Shown piece by piece: positions 34,642 to 43,232 of a DNA stretch of 64,000 nucleotides. The stretch lies in contig NZ_CP039373.1 in the NCBI RefSeq assembly GCF_000179235.2, positions 1,767,860 through 1,831,859 of the forward strand, read 5' to 3'. Below the pieces are notes generated by a model. It was not told the origin of the DNA. It searched no databases and saw only the letters and a list, made by a program, of their open reading frames with translations. Made by a program: the position numbers and the translations under genes. Origin of the DNA: Synechococcus sp. CB0101 (GTDB lineage: Bacteria; Cyanobacteriota; Cyanobacteriia; PCC-6307; Cyanobiaceae). Positions within the stretch are counted from its first letter, which is position 1. The number at the start of each line of letters is the position of its first letter.

Positions 34642-36110
34642 CAGATCCCCTCCGCCAGTTCGCGGGCCCAGCTGAGTACTTCGGCCACGCGGGCATCGCT
34701 GGGGGCTTCGCAGTAGAGGCGCAGTAAGGGCTCGGTGCCGGAGAAGCGCAGCATCAGCCAATGGCTGGGGCCTAAGCGCAGCTTCACGCCATCGGTGGTG
34801 ATCACCTCCTGCACGGCCGCACCGGCCACCTCGGTAGGTGGTGTAGCGACGAGGAACTGCTCCAGCCGTTGGCGGGTGGCCATGTCGCGCAGGCGTAGAT
34901 CGAGGCGGTCGTAGGCCGCGGCACCGCCGCAGCGCTGCTGCAGCTCGCTCACCCGCTCGCCCAGGGGTTTGCCGCCTTCCACCAGAGCCTCGATCAGCAA
35001 CAGCGCCGCGTAGAGCGCATCGCGTTCGGGCAGGTGGCCGCCGAAGCCCACACCGCCTGATTCCTCGCCGCCCACCAGCACCTCGCTGGCCAGCATCTCG
35101 GCGGCGATGTATTTGAAGCCCACCGCCTTTTCGATCACCGGACGGCCGAGGTCCTCGGCCACCAGCTGCATCAGATCGGAGCCGCTCACCGTTTTGATCA
35201 CGCTGCCCGGCAGACCCTTGGCGCGGGCCAGGTGGTCGATGAACAGGGGCATCAGCAGCTGGGTGCTGCAGAAGCGGCCGTGCTCATCCACCGCGGCGAT
35301 GCGATCGCCATCGCCATCGAACACAATCCCCACCGCTGGCCGCCCGGCCAGGGTGGAGGCACGCACCTCAGCGATCAGCTCCTGCAGGTAAGGAGCCAAG
35401 GGTTCGGGGGGATTGCCGCCGAACAGGGGATCGCGGTTGGAGCGGATCTCACGCAGGTGGTCGCTGGTGGCGGCACCCTCCAGCAGGCGGCTGAGGCCAC
35501 CGGCGGCGGAGCCGTGCATGGGGTCGACGATCACCTGCAGGCCTAGCCGCTCGAGCCCTTCGCTGAGGGCAGCGGTGTTCACCTTCGCCTTCAGGCCCGC
35601 TAGGTAGGTGCCCATGGCGTCGAAGCGCAGCGTGTCGCCGGGGATCGGCACGGTGATGCCACCGGCTTCGAGGCGACGCTCCACCCGCTGCGTGAAGTCC
35701 CCCTCCACGGAGCCGCCGAAGGGGCCTTTGATCTTCAGCCCCAGCCATTCGGGCGGGTTGTGGCTGGCGGTGATCACCAGAGCCCCCAGGGCCTGACGCT
35801 CCACCACCGCCCAGCTGGCGGCGGGGGTGGGGATCGGAGCCTCCGCCAGCACGGGCACCAACTCAGCCCCGCGCACTGCGCTGCAGATGGCTTCAGCCAG
35901 TTCCGGTGCGAGGAACCGGCGGTCATAGCCGATCACGATCTCGCGGCTGTTCAGGCCCTCCGGCGCTGAAAACTCCAGCTCGCGCGCGGCGGCTGCTGCC
36001 ACCGGCAGGAGTCGCTCCACGGTGATGTCCACCCCGAGGATGCCGCGCCAGCCATCGGTGCCGAAGGCGATCGGGCTGGCCTGCAGGGGCAGGGGCTCAG
36101 AAGCAGACAT
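34641..36110 (-). CDS. Phosphoglucomutase/phosphomannomutase-family phosphohexomutase
   Basis: An alpha-D-phosphohexomutase (489 residues) that moves phosphate between C1 and C6 of hexoses. The phosphoserine loop is ITASHNPPEWLGLKIKGPFG, the metal loop FDGDGDRIAAVDE, the sugar-binding loop VGGEESGGVGFGGH (GEESGG), and the C-terminal phosphate-binding loop RFSGTEPLLRLYCEA. The start MSASEPLPLQASPIAFGTDG is at 36110; a reading to 36269 crosses the divergent nuclease gene. Glucose versus mannose specificity is not clear. It could supply the UDP-sugar genes elsewhere in the window. Confidence 0.92.
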   Translation of the reverse strand: MSASEPLPLQASPIAFGTDGWRGILGVDITVERLLPVAAAAARELEFSAPEGLNSREIVIGYDRRFLAPELAEAICSAVRGAELVPVLAEAPIPTPAASWAVVERQALGALVITASHNPPEWLGLKIKGPFGGSVEGDFTQRVERRLEAGGITVPIPGDTLRFDAMGTYLAGLKAKVNTAALSEGLERLGLQVIVDPMHGSAAGGLSRLLEGAATSDHLREIRSNRDPLFGGNPPEPLAPYLQELIAEVRASTLAGRPAVGIVFDGDGDRIAAVDEHGRFCSTQLLMPLFIDHLARAKGLPGSVIKTVSGSDLMQLVAEDLGRPVIEKAVGFKYIAAEMLASEVLVGGEESGGVGFGGHLPERDALYAALLLIEALVEGGKPLGERVSELQQRCGGAAAYDRLDLRLRDMATRQRLEQFLVATPPTEVAGAAVQEVITTDGVKLRLGPSHWLMLRFSGTEPLLRLYCEAPSDARVAEVLSWARELAEGI

Positions 36111-36204
36111 CGGGGCAGGAGCACAGGGCGTTACCGGTGGTGCTAGCAGCCGGCCTGCCCCCCTGCGGGCATCCAGGTGCCGGCAGGCCAGACGGCCACC
36201 TAGC

Positions 36205-37692
36205 GTGAGCCCCGTGGTCACTGAGATCCCGCTCAACGACCGGCTGCTGCGCAGCTGGCTGCGCTGCAAGCGCCGCGCCTGGCTGGATCAGTTCGGCGAC
36301 CCGGATCAACGCCTCTGGACGGCCCATCGCGAGCTGCAGCTTGATGAGCAGCGCCGCAGTTTTTCAACGCTTTTCCCGCAGAAGCCTCAGCGCGGGGAAG
36401 CGGCGGCAGCCGCGGGAGCACCGGCTGTGGTGGGGCTGCGGTTGCGTGGCCAGGCGGGGGGATTGGCAGTCGAGGCGCACCCTCCCCTGCTGCAGCGGGT
36501 GAAGGGCCGGAGCCGTTGGGGTGAGCACGCCTACCGGCCCGTGATCTTTCGCCAAGGGCGCCGCACCACGCGCGAGCACCGTGTGGTGTTGGCGCTCTGG
36601 GGCCGGCTGTTGGAAGGGGAGCAGCAGGCGCCTGTTGCCAACGGGTTGGTGCTCAGTGGAGCGGGTCGGGGCTTGGAGAAGGAAACGCTTGCCCTCAGCG
36701 GCAGCCTGCCCCGCCAGCTCGAGGAAGCCCTGGACCGTTTGGCCGGCGATCTAGCCCGCACCGAGCCACCGCCGCTGGTGGCAGATCGCAAGAAATGCGT
36801 GCTCTGCAGTTGGCGTGGTGCCTGTGATCAGGTGGCGGCCGCCGAGGGGCATCTCAGCGAGGTGAGCGGTATCGGCGCCAAGCGGCGCGAGATGTTGATC
36901 GACCTCGGGGTGGACCGGCTGGAGCGCCTGGCGGCGGCTGAGCCACAGCAGCTGGCCGAGGCACTGCTGGTGCACGGCGAGCAGCACGCCGAGATGGCTG
37001 AGCAGCTGGTCACCCAGGCGCGGGTGCAACGCGATGGGGTGCCGCTGCGGCGGGATCCGGGTGCAGCCCTACCGGAGTTGGCCGAGGCGCCGGGGGTGCT
37101 GATCTACGACATCGAATCCGACCCCGACGCCCGCGACGATTTCCTGCATGGCTTTGTGCCGCTGCCTCGGGATCCGGGCGGCGGCTGGCCCACGGCTGAA
37201 GCGGCCACGGCGGCGCCGTATCACCCGCTGCTGGCACTCCAGGAGCACGGTGAAGCGCGGCTCTGGCAGCGGTTGCAGCGCTTGATGGCTGCCTATCCCG
37301 ACTGGCCCGTGCTCCATTACGGCGAAACCGAGCTGCTCGCTTTGGTGCGTCTGGCCCAGCGCCAGGGGGTCAAGGAGCGCCAGATCGCAGAGCTGCGCAG
37401 CCGACTGATCGATGTGCACCTGCGGCTGCGCCGCCACTGGTGGATGCCCACCAACAGTTATGGCCTCAAGGCCACCGCCAGCTGGCTGGGCTTCCGCTGG
37501 CGGCAGCAGGGGGTGGATGGGGCGCGGGCCTTGCTGTGGTGGCGGCGCTGGCGGCTTGGTGGTGATGGCCCCGATGGCCGCGGCTCCCGCCAAAACCTGC
37601 GCCGGATCTTCCGCTACAACCACGACGATGCTTTGGCCACTTGGGCGGTGGCCCAGTGGCTGCTGGAGCAGGACGAGGCGGCGCAGCCCTGA
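36205..37692 (+). CDS. TM0106-family RecB-like nuclease (putative)
   Basis: A 495-residue protein of the RecB-like/TM0106 family. The N-terminal part starts RLLRSWLRCKRRAWLDQFGD and later has CVLCSWRGACDQV, a cysteine set that resembles the Fe-S cysteines of RecB/AddB/Cas4-type nucleases. A helix-hairpin-helix follows (SEVSGIGAKRREMLIDLGVD). The C-terminal third is RNase H-like, with YDIESDPDARDDFLHGF and YNHDDALATWAV. The GTG at 36205 is one of two close options (36214). The N-terminal catalytic motif looks degenerate (YRPVIFRQGRR where an acidic residue and a lysine are expected), so only the C-terminal domain may be active. It is divergent from the phosphohexomutase gene. Confidence 0.8.
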   Translation: MSPVVTEIPLNDRLLRSWLRCKRRAWLDQFGDPDQRLWTAHRELQLDEQRRSFSTLFPQKPQRGEAAAAAGAPAVVGLRLRGQAGGLAVEAHPPLLQRVKGRSRWGEHAYRPVIFRQGRRTTREHRVVLALWGRLLEGEQQAPVANGLVLSGAGRGLEKETLALSGSLPRQLEEALDRLAGDLARTEPPPLVADRKKCVLCSWRGACDQVAAAEGHLSEVSGIGAKRREMLIDLGVDRLERLAAAEPQQLAEALLVHGEQHAEMAEQLVTQARVQRDGVPLRRDPGAALPELAEAPGVLIYDIESDPDARDDFLHGFVPLPRDPGGGWPTAEAATAAPYHPLLALQEHGEARLWQRLQRLMAAYPDWPVLHYGETELLALVRLAQRQGVKERQIAELRSRLIDVHLRLRRHWWMPTNSYGLKATASWLGFRWRQQGVDGARALLWWRRWRLGGDGPDGRGSRQNLRRIFRYNHDDALATWAVAQWLLEQDEAAQP

Positions 37693-37698
37693 GCAGCT

Positions 37699-38601
37699 TC
37701 AGCCCAGGCCGCCCGCACCCACCGGCGGCGCCATGAACCCCGCTGGAACGCTGATCTCCAGCGGCATCTCGCCAGCAAGAAGCTGCGGCTCCTCCAGGGC
37801 GCCGCGCCGCACCAGGGCCAGTCCCTCCAGGCCATCGGGCCCGGCCAAGGCCGATGTGATCACGCCAGCCCGCTCGCCAGCCTCTGTGGTGAGGCTGGTG
37901 CCAGGGGCACAGGCGGAGACTGCCGCAGAGCCGGCATCGCTGCAGCGCCAATGGCGCAGCTGCTGTTTCACGCCGTCGTAGGTGGCGAGCTTGGCCAGGG
38001 TTTCTTGGCCTACATAGCAGCCCTTGTTGAGGCTCACCCAGGGGGCGAGCCCCAGCTCGAAGGGGTTGGTGGTGTCGTTGAGTTCGCTCGGGGCGGCGGG
38101 GAATCCCTGGCGCAGCCGTTGCTGTTCCGTGGCCTCGGCGCTGAGCTCCGGCAGGGCTTCTAGCCAGGCTGGCAAAGCCTCACCGGGTTGCTGCAGCCAG
38201 GCCGGTTGCTCGGCGCCCGCGCCTAGATCCACGCCAGGGTTCAGCAGCTGCGGGCCAGGCTCACTGGCTGCATCGCCGATCCAGCGCACCAGCGTGGCGG
38301 GCTCGAATGCACCCAGCTTCACCCGGTCTGCGGGGAACAACACCCGATCCAGGGCCTGATGCACCGCCGCGCCATCGCCGTCCAGCACCAGCAGATCGGC
38401 GCCCGTGTCGTCGAGGCGCACCAGCGCCAGGGCGCGCATGCGGCCGGTGGGGCTGATGAGGCAGGTGGGCAGGCAGGCGCCGCTGGGGGCTAGCTCGATC
38501 GCCTGGCTGCTCTGGCCATGCAGGAAGCGCCGGGCATCGGCCCCCTCCAAGCGGATGCAGCTGATCGGGGTGCTCCAGCGGGCTGGGCTGGCGGTGCTCA
38601 T
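37699..38601 (-). CDS. ygfZ: Folate-binding YgfZ/GcvT-like protein
   Basis: A 300-residue member of the YgfZ (IBA57-related) family, which uses tetrahydrofolate and supports Fe-S-dependent enzymes such as MiaB. The signature [20 protein letters not shown] is intact, with the N-terminal [12 protein letters not shown]. It sits 6 bp from the convergent nuclease stop. Its ATG overlaps the stop of pyrE upstream (ATGA), so the two are coupled. Confidence 0.91.
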   Translation of the reverse strand: MSTASPARWSTPISCIRLEGADARRFLHGQSSQAIELAPSGACLPTCLISPTGRMRALALVRLDDTGADLLVLDGDGAAVHQALDRVLFPADRVKLGAFEPATLVRWIGDAASEPGPQLLNPGVDLGAGAEQPAWLQQPGEALPAWLEALPELSAEATEQQRLRQGFPAAPSELNDTTNPFELGLAPWVSLNKGCYVGQETLAKLATYDGVKQQLRHWRCSDAGSAAVSACAPGTSLTTEAGERAGVITSALAGPDGLEGLALVRRGALEEPQLLAGEMPLEISVPAGFMAPPVGAGGLG

Positions 38602-39191
38602 GAGCGGCTGGCTGCCGATACGGCGGCCACCTCTTCAAGGAGGAACAGGCTTTGCAGCTCCAGGCCTGCAGCGGTCATCGCCTCGAGGCCGCCTTCCTGG
38701 CGGTCCACGATCGTGACCACCCGCTTCACTGTGTAACCCGCTTCCCGCAGCTGGTTCACGGCTTTGAGTGATGAGCCGCCGGTGGTCACCACGTCTTCCA
38801 ACACGGTGATGCAGCTGCCGGGTTCGGGCAGGGGGCCTTCCAGCCAGGCGCCGGTGCCATGGCCTTTGGCCTCCTTGCGCACGATCAGCGCATCGAGGGC
38901 GCGGCCGCTCAGGGCTGCTGCCACCGCCACGCCGCTCACCAGGGGATCGGCGCCGAGGGTGAGGCCGGCCACGGCCACGGCATCCGGCTCCACCAGCTCC
39001 AACATCTGGGCTGAGAGCAGCGCTAGCCCTTCGCCGCTCAGGCTCACGGGCTTGCAGTTCACGTAGTGATTGCTGGTGCGGCCCGAGGCCAGGGTGAAGG
39101 TGCCGTGCCGGTAAGCCCGCTCCGCCAGGAGCCGCAACAGCAGCTGGCGTTGCTCAGTGCTGGCCTGGGGAAGGGGTGGCAGCTGGGTCAT
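38598..39191 (-). CDS. pyrE: Orotate phosphoribosyltransferase
   Basis: Makes orotidine 5'-phosphate from orotate and PRPP in pyrimidine synthesis. The PRPP-binding loop is [19 protein letters not shown]. The substrate loop with Lys/Arg is [16 protein letters not shown], and the N-terminus shows [19 protein letters not shown]. It has 197 residues and normal length. It precedes ygfZ on the minus strand and is divergent from the next gene. Confidence 0.95.
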   Translation of the reverse strand: MTQLPPLPQASTEQRQLLLRLLAERAYRHGTFTLASGRTSNHYVNCKPVSLSGEGLALLSAQMLELVEPDAVAVAGLTLGADPLVSGVAVAAALSGRALDALIVRKEAKGHGTGAWLEGPLPEPGSCITVLEDVVTTGGSSLKAVNQLREAGYTVKRVVTIVDRQEGGLEAMTAAGLELQSLFLLEEVAAVSAASRS

Positions 39192-39252
39192 GCCTCTGGC
39201 GTCAGGCGGTTGAGCTGTCTAGTTTGCGCCCAGCCTGTGTCGCGGGAGATCA

Positions 39253-39792
39253 ATGGGTCGGGGTGGCGGTGTCGCGCTGGCGGTGGTGCCGGCGCTGTTG
39301 GCGGGTGCATGGCTGCAGCCTGCGGCGGCCGGGCCAGTGGTGTGCACCACCACCCTTGAAGCGCCTCTGGCGGGATCCGGCTCTGCCGGCATGAATGCCT
39401 CCGGGCCGGTGGAGGTGACCCGCTGCGGCCCAGTGGTCACTACCCCGCAACTGGTGGAGCGCCGCTTCTACAGCTACACCTCCCCCTATGCCCGCGGGAT
39501 CGACATCACCCACCAGATCACCGACATCCTCGGGATCGCCATGGGCGGCGGAGACGGCACCAAGGTGATGGGCTTCGGCTTCCCCGATCAAACGATCGTG
39601 TGGGACGGCTCTGCTTTGGAGAACACGTATCAGGTGCTGCTGGAGCAGCAGAGCAACCCGATGCCCTGGCGCACCGCGGATGTGAACAACGGCTTCTGCC
39701 AGGGCCTGCCCCAAGGCAGCTGCAATGCCCAGGCTGCTCCTCCGCCCAGCTGGCCGCAACCCGGCTCGCGGGTGATCCGGGGCCTGTGGTAA
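39253..39792 (+). CDS. Exported protein conserved in picocyanobacteria, function unknown
   Basis: A 179-residue exported protein with a signal peptide (GVALAVVPALLAGAWLQPAAA then GP). Four cysteines are visible in the mature part (VVCTTTLEAP, VTRCGPVVTT, NGFCQGLPQGSC), suggesting disulfides. The core is YTSPYARGIDITHQITDILG and MGFGFPDQTIVWDGSALENT. It resembles a family annotated in marine Synechococcus as Occludin/ELL-like, which carries no real functional meaning. The following tRNA starts 24 bp after its stop. Confidence 0.72.
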   Translation: MGRGGGVALAVVPALLAGAWLQPAAAGPVVCTTTLEAPLAGSGSAGMNASGPVEVTRCGPVVTTPQLVERRFYSYTSPYARGIDITHQITDILGIAMGGGDGTKVMGFGFPDQTIVWDGSALENTYQVLLEQQSNPMPWRTADVNNGFCQGLPQGSCNAQAAPPPSWPQPGSRVIRGLW

Positions 39793-39815
39793 ACCAGCCC
39801 AGCGGTTCGCCGCGT

Positions 39816-39888
39816 GGGGGTCTAGCAATCTGGTGAATGCAGCGGACTCATAATCCGCCTTAGGCGAGTTCGATCCTCGCGACCCCCA
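39816..39888 (+). tRNA. tRNA with CAT anticodon (Met or Ile2)
   Basis: A 73-base cloverleaf. The acceptor stem GGGGGTC pairs with GACCCCC. The D arm is short (GCA/TGC), the anticodon stem GCGGA/TCCGC holds loop CTCATAA, and the T arm is GCGAG/CTCGC with loop TTCGATC. The discriminator is A and CCA is not encoded. The first acceptor pair is G-C, so it is not the initiator. It is either elongator tRNA-Met or the lysidine-dependent tRNA-Ile2. The GCA/TGC D-stem is unusually short. Confidence 0.9.
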
Positions 39889-39959
39889 TTTCTTGAGGCA
39901 CGGAAAAGCCCCTTAGTGTTACCGGGAATTGTGCTTCAGGCATTCGGCCTGGATGGGTG

Positions 39960-40826
39960 ATGGCAACAGATCTCGCGATCAATGTGCTCCGTGCGTCCAA
40001 GGGGCCTGTGGTGCGAGCCGGTGATTTGTTGGGAGTGCTCTATTCCGGGACGTTGGTGAATGGTGAGGGCACCCCGTTTGATGCGAATTACGACTTCGCC
40101 GATTTCGCACCGGTGCCGTCGAGGTCGCTGTTCACCTTCATCTTGGGCAGCGGTCAGGTGATCCAGGGCTGGGATCAGGCTCTCGCCGGCCGTCGATTAG
40201 GCGAGGTGCTCGACCTCACGATCCCAGCCGACCTGGCCTATGGAAATGCAGGCGCACCGCCTTCGATACCACCTGATGCCCCGCTTCGCTTTCGGGTGGA
40301 GCTAGTGGGTGCGATTCCAGATGGTGCGTCCAAGGCGATCTACCCGAGCTACCAAGAGCTTGGGGTTAGCAAAAAAATCGCTGCTCAGGCTGAGAAGCTC
40401 GCGATGAAGATGGATGCCCGCAAGATCGGTGCCGGTACCGATGACTCCCTCGCCGGTGGTGAGACGAAAGATCTGCTGATTGGCTTGAGCGGGAATGATG
40501 TGCTCGAAGGCGGAGCCCAGGCTGATGTGCTGATTGGTGGGCCAGGTGCCAATCGATATGTGTATTCGGCGTTCACTGATTCCCTTCCGAAGCGCGGCAA
40601 ACAGGATCAGATCCTTGGTTTTCAGCGCTCGAGCGACAAAGTTGATCTCTCGGCTTTGAGTGATGCCGTTGTCTATATCGGTAAGAAGCCCTTCAGTCGT
40701 GAGGCCGGTGAGGTTCGCTTTGCTGCTGGATCCCTCCAGCTGGACGCTGATGGCAATGGTCGCGCTGATCTGGAGATTCTGTTGCCAGGGGTCAACCGAT
40801 TCAGCGCCAGCAGCTTGTTGTTCTGA
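39960..40826 (+). CDS. FKBP-type peptidyl-prolyl isomerase fused to RTX repeats and a serralysin-like C-terminus
   Basis: A 288-residue fusion. Residues 1-120 are an FKBP domain with all expected active-site residues: Tyr in GVLYSGTL, Phe-Asp in FDANYDF, Val-Ile and Trp in SGQVIQGWDQALAG, Tyr in ADLAYGNAG and a Phe in APLRFRVELVG. Residues about 166-201 are four nonapeptide RTX calcium-binding repeats (GGETKDLLI, GLSGNDVLE, GGAQADVLI, GGPGANRYV). The rest resembles the M10_C domain of serralysins (GFQRSSDKVDLSAL, QLDADGNGRADLEILLPG). There is no N-terminal signal; export would be by a type I system. A GTG one codon upstream is an alternative start. Confidence 0.85.
   Translation: MATDLAINVLRASKGPVVRAGDLLGVLYSGTLVNGEGTPFDANYDFADFAPVPSRSLFTFILGSGQVIQGWDQALAGRRLGEVLDLTIPADLAYGNAGAPPSIPPDAPLRFRVELVGAIPDGASKAIYPSYQELGVSKKIAAQAEKLAMKMDARKIGAGTDDSLAGGETKDLLIGLSGNDVLEGGAQADVLIGGPGANRYVYSAFTDSLPKRGKQDQILGFQRSSDKVDLSALSDAVVYIGKKPFSREAGEVRFAAGSLQLDADGNGRADLEILLPGVNRFSASSLLF
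40455..40562 (+). repeat. Four RTX nonapeptide repeats
   Basis: Encodes four successive nine-residue units of the form G-G/L-x-x-x-D-x-L/V-x: GGETKDLLI, GLSGNDVLE, GGAQADVLI and GGPGANRYV. Such units wrap calcium in type I secreted proteins. The second half of the last unit has drifted from consensus. Confidence 0.78.
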
Positions 40827-40882
40827 GCAGTGCTTGGCTTGAATCACGCTGGCTTCCTGCACGCCACACCCATCTGAACCCG

Positions 40883-42175
40883 ATGCGATTTCTGGCACCG
40901 GCGGCCCTGCTGCTCCTGCTGGCCTTCTTCGCTGCCTCGGAATTTGCCCTGATCCGGCTGCGGCCCACCCGGGTGCAATTGCTCGAGGCCGATGGCGAAC
41001 GTGGGGCGACGGCTGTTGCTCGGCTCCAGCGGCGGTTGCGGCGAGCGTTGGTCACCACGCAACTGGGGATGACCCTGGCCCTGGTGGCCCTGGGTTGGAC
41101 GGGTCGGGGCCTGGCGGAGCGTTGGGCCACCGGACCCGCCGGTGCCTGGCTGGGGCAGGCCTGGCTCGATGGGGTGCTGTTCCTGGCTCTGGTGGTGCTG
41201 GCCACCCTGCTGGGTGGCCTGGTGCCCAAGGCATGGGTGCTGCATCGCCCCGAAGCCAGCGCCCTGCGCCTGGCGCCGGTGCTCGAGGCGGTGATGCGCA
41301 GCTTGGGTCCACTGCTGGTGGTGCTCGAGCGCTTGGGCAATGGTCTGCTGCGGCTCCTGGGCTTGCCACGCAATTGGGATGAGCTGGTGCCGGCCCTCTC
41401 GGCCGGTGAGCTGGAAACGCTGATCGAATCCAACAGCGTGATCGGCCTGATGCCTGATGAGCGCGACATGCTCGAAGGCCTGTTTTCCCTGCGCGATACC
41501 CAGGTGCGGGAGGTGATGGTGCCCCGCTCCGGCATGGTCACCCTGCCGCTCGAGGTGCGCTTTGCGGAACTGATGGAGGCGGTGCACAGCACCCACCACG
41601 CCCGCTTCCCCGTGATCGGCAGCTCCCTCGACGATGTGCGCGGTCTGCTCGACCTGCGTCGCCTGGCCGAACCGATCGCCAAAGGACTGCTGCGCAGCGA
41701 TTCACCCTTAGCGCCCTATGTCACTCCCGTAACGAAGGTGCAGGAGACCACCCCGCTGGCCGAATTGCTGCCCGTGATCCGCAGCGGCGAACCGCTGCTG
41801 GTGGTGGTGGATGAGCACGGCGGCACCGAAGGCCTGGTGACCATCTCCGATCTCACCAGCGAGATCGTGGGCGATGAGGAAGATCCCGAAAATCCGGAAG
41901 ACGATCTCCAGCAGCTCCAGGAGCACAGCTGGCTGGTGGCCGGTGATCTGGAGATCTATGAGCTCAACCGCGAACTGGGCCTGCAGCTGCCCGAATCCGA
42001 TGAGCACCACACCTTGGCCGGGTTCCTGCTGGAGCGTCTGCAGCACATCCCCGCTCCGGGCGAGAGCCTGCGCTGGAAGGGCCATCAGTTTTTAATCATG
42101 GCGATGGATGGCCCGCGTATCGAGCGGGTGGAGATCACCCGCCGGGCTGTGGAGCTGGAACTTGAGGAAAGCTGA
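40883..42175 (+). CDS. CNNM/CorC-HlyC family protein (DUF21, CBS pair)
   Basis: A 430-residue membrane protein of the CNNM/CorC family, often linked to magnesium or cobalt efflux. The N-terminal DUF21 membrane domain starts LAPAALLLLLAFFAASEFAL and has about four hydrophobic segments, ending near residue 150. A CBS pair follows (LRDTQVREVMVPRSGMVTLP, then VTKVQETTPLAELLPVIRSG). The C-terminal CorC/HlyC domain contains LVVVDEHGGTEGLVTISDL and DEHHTLAGFLLERLQHIP. The old name 'hemolysin' is misleading. It follows the FKBP gene by 56 bp. Confidence 0.92.
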   Translation: MRFLAPAALLLLLAFFAASEFALIRLRPTRVQLLEADGERGATAVARLQRRLRRALVTTQLGMTLALVALGWTGRGLAERWATGPAGAWLGQAWLDGVLFLALVVLATLLGGLVPKAWVLHRPEASALRLAPVLEAVMRSLGPLLVVLERLGNGLLRLLGLPRNWDELVPALSAGELETLIESNSVIGLMPDERDMLEGLFSLRDTQVREVMVPRSGMVTLPLEVRFAELMEAVHSTHHARFPVIGSSLDDVRGLLDLRRLAEPIAKGLLRSDSPLAPYVTPVTKVQETTPLAELLPVIRSGEPLLVVVDEHGGTEGLVTISDLTSEIVGDEEDPENPEDDLQQLQEHSWLVAGDLEIYELNRELGLQLPESDEHHTLAGFLLERLQHIPAPGESLRWKGHQFLIMAMDGPRIERVEITRRAVELELEES

Positions 42176-42210
42176 TCGGCGGCGGCCCGTGGCGGAGCCC
42201 GTTGATCGTC

Positions 42211-42216
42211 GATAAT
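42211..42216 (+). promoter_or_regulatory. Possible -10 element before the Gfo/Idh/MocA oxidoreductase gene
   Basis: GATAAT, matching TATAAT at five of six positions, lies about 25 bp before the ATG in a 64-bp spacer. No acceptable -35 hexamer at proper distance was found, so this is weak. Confidence 0.25.
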
Positions 42217-42239
42217 CGCTGCGTCAGATCGCCAGCGCC

Positions 42240-43232
42240 ATGAAGCCGGTTCGCGTTGGAGTGATCGGAATCGGAAACATGGGCTGGCACCACGCCCGGG
42301 TGCTCAGCCTGCTCCGCGATGCCGAGCTGGTGGGTGTGGCCGACCCTGATCCGGATCGCGGCCGGCTGGCCGTTGAGCAGTTCGGCTGCCGCTGGTTCGC
42401 CAGCTACGAGGAGATGCTGAGCGAGGTGGAGGCGGTGTGCATCGCCGTGCCCACCCTGCTCCACCACCGCGTGGGCATGGCCTGTTTCAACGCGGGCGTG
42501 CACGTGCTGATCGAGAAGCCGATCGCCGCCACCCAGGAGGAGGCCACTGAACTGAGCGCTGCGGCTGATCGGGCCGGCCGGCTGCTGCAGGTGGGCCACA
42601 TCGAGCGCTTCAACCCCGCCTTCCGCGAGCTCGTGAAGGTGGTGGCGAATGAGGACGTGGTGGTGCTGGAGGCCCGACGCCACAGCCCCAACCCGGACCG
42701 CGCCAACGATGTGTCAGTGGTGCTGGATCTGATGATCCACGACATCGACCTAGTGCTCGAAGTGGCCGGTTCCAAGGTGGTGCGCCTCGCCGCCGCCGGT
42801 GGCCGCAGCGCCGAAGGCCCGATCGATTACGTGAACGCCACCCTGGGCTTTGCCAATGGCGTGGTGGCGAGCCTCACGGCCAGCAAGATGGCCCACCGCA
42901 AGATCCGCAGCCTGTCGGCCCACTGCCGTAGCGCCCTGGTGGAGACCGACTTCCTCAACCGCACCCTTCAGATCCACCGCCGCACTCAGCTGTCGTTCAC
43001 GGCTGATCACGGTGAGCTGCTCTATCGCAACGACGGCTTTATCGAAGAGGTGAGCACCTCTCCGGTGGATCCGCTGGTGGCGGAGCTGGAGCACTTCCTT
43101 CAGTGCGTGCGCGGCCTGGAGCAGCCTGCGGTGGATGGCCCCCAGGCCTCCCGCGCCCTGCTGCTGGCCGACCTGATCGAGCAGTGCGTGGAGCAGCCCA
43201 CGCTCTGCATGACCCTGGCGGATCCGATCTAG
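42240..43232 (+). CDS. Gfo/Idh/MocA-family NAD(P)-dependent oxidoreductase
   Basis: A 330-residue dehydrogenase of nucleotide sugars or related sugars. The Rossmann start is RVGVIGIGNMGWHHARVLSL, followed by VLIEKPIAATQEEA (the Glu-Lys-Pro motif). DLMIHDIDLVLEVAG holds the catalytic His-Asp region. Similar proteins are named for UDP-N-acetylglucosamine 3-dehydrogenase (WlbA) or inositol dehydrogenase; the substrate here is unknown. It is followed by the convergent GH15-like gene, overlapping it by 4 bp. Confidence 0.9.
   Translation: MKPVRVGVIGIGNMGWHHARVLSLLRDAELVGVADPDPDRGRLAVEQFGCRWFASYEEMLSEVEAVCIAVPTLLHHRVGMACFNAGVHVLIEKPIAATQEEATELSAAADRAGRLLQVGHIERFNPAFRELVKVVANEDVVVLEARRHSPNPDRANDVSVVLDLMIHDIDLVLEVAGSKVVRLAAAGGRSAEGPIDYVNATLGFANGVVASLTASKMAHRKIRSLSAHCRSALVETDFLNRTLQIHRRTQLSFTADHGELLYRNDGFIEEVSTSPVDPLVAELEHFLQCVRGLEQPAVDGPQASRALLLADLIEQCVEQPTLCMTLADPI

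Noticed and set aside
40883-42175. Hemolysin
   Set aside because: DUF21, CBS pair and CorC/HlyC domains identify a CNNM/CorC-type transporter or regulator; the name hemolysin is historical.
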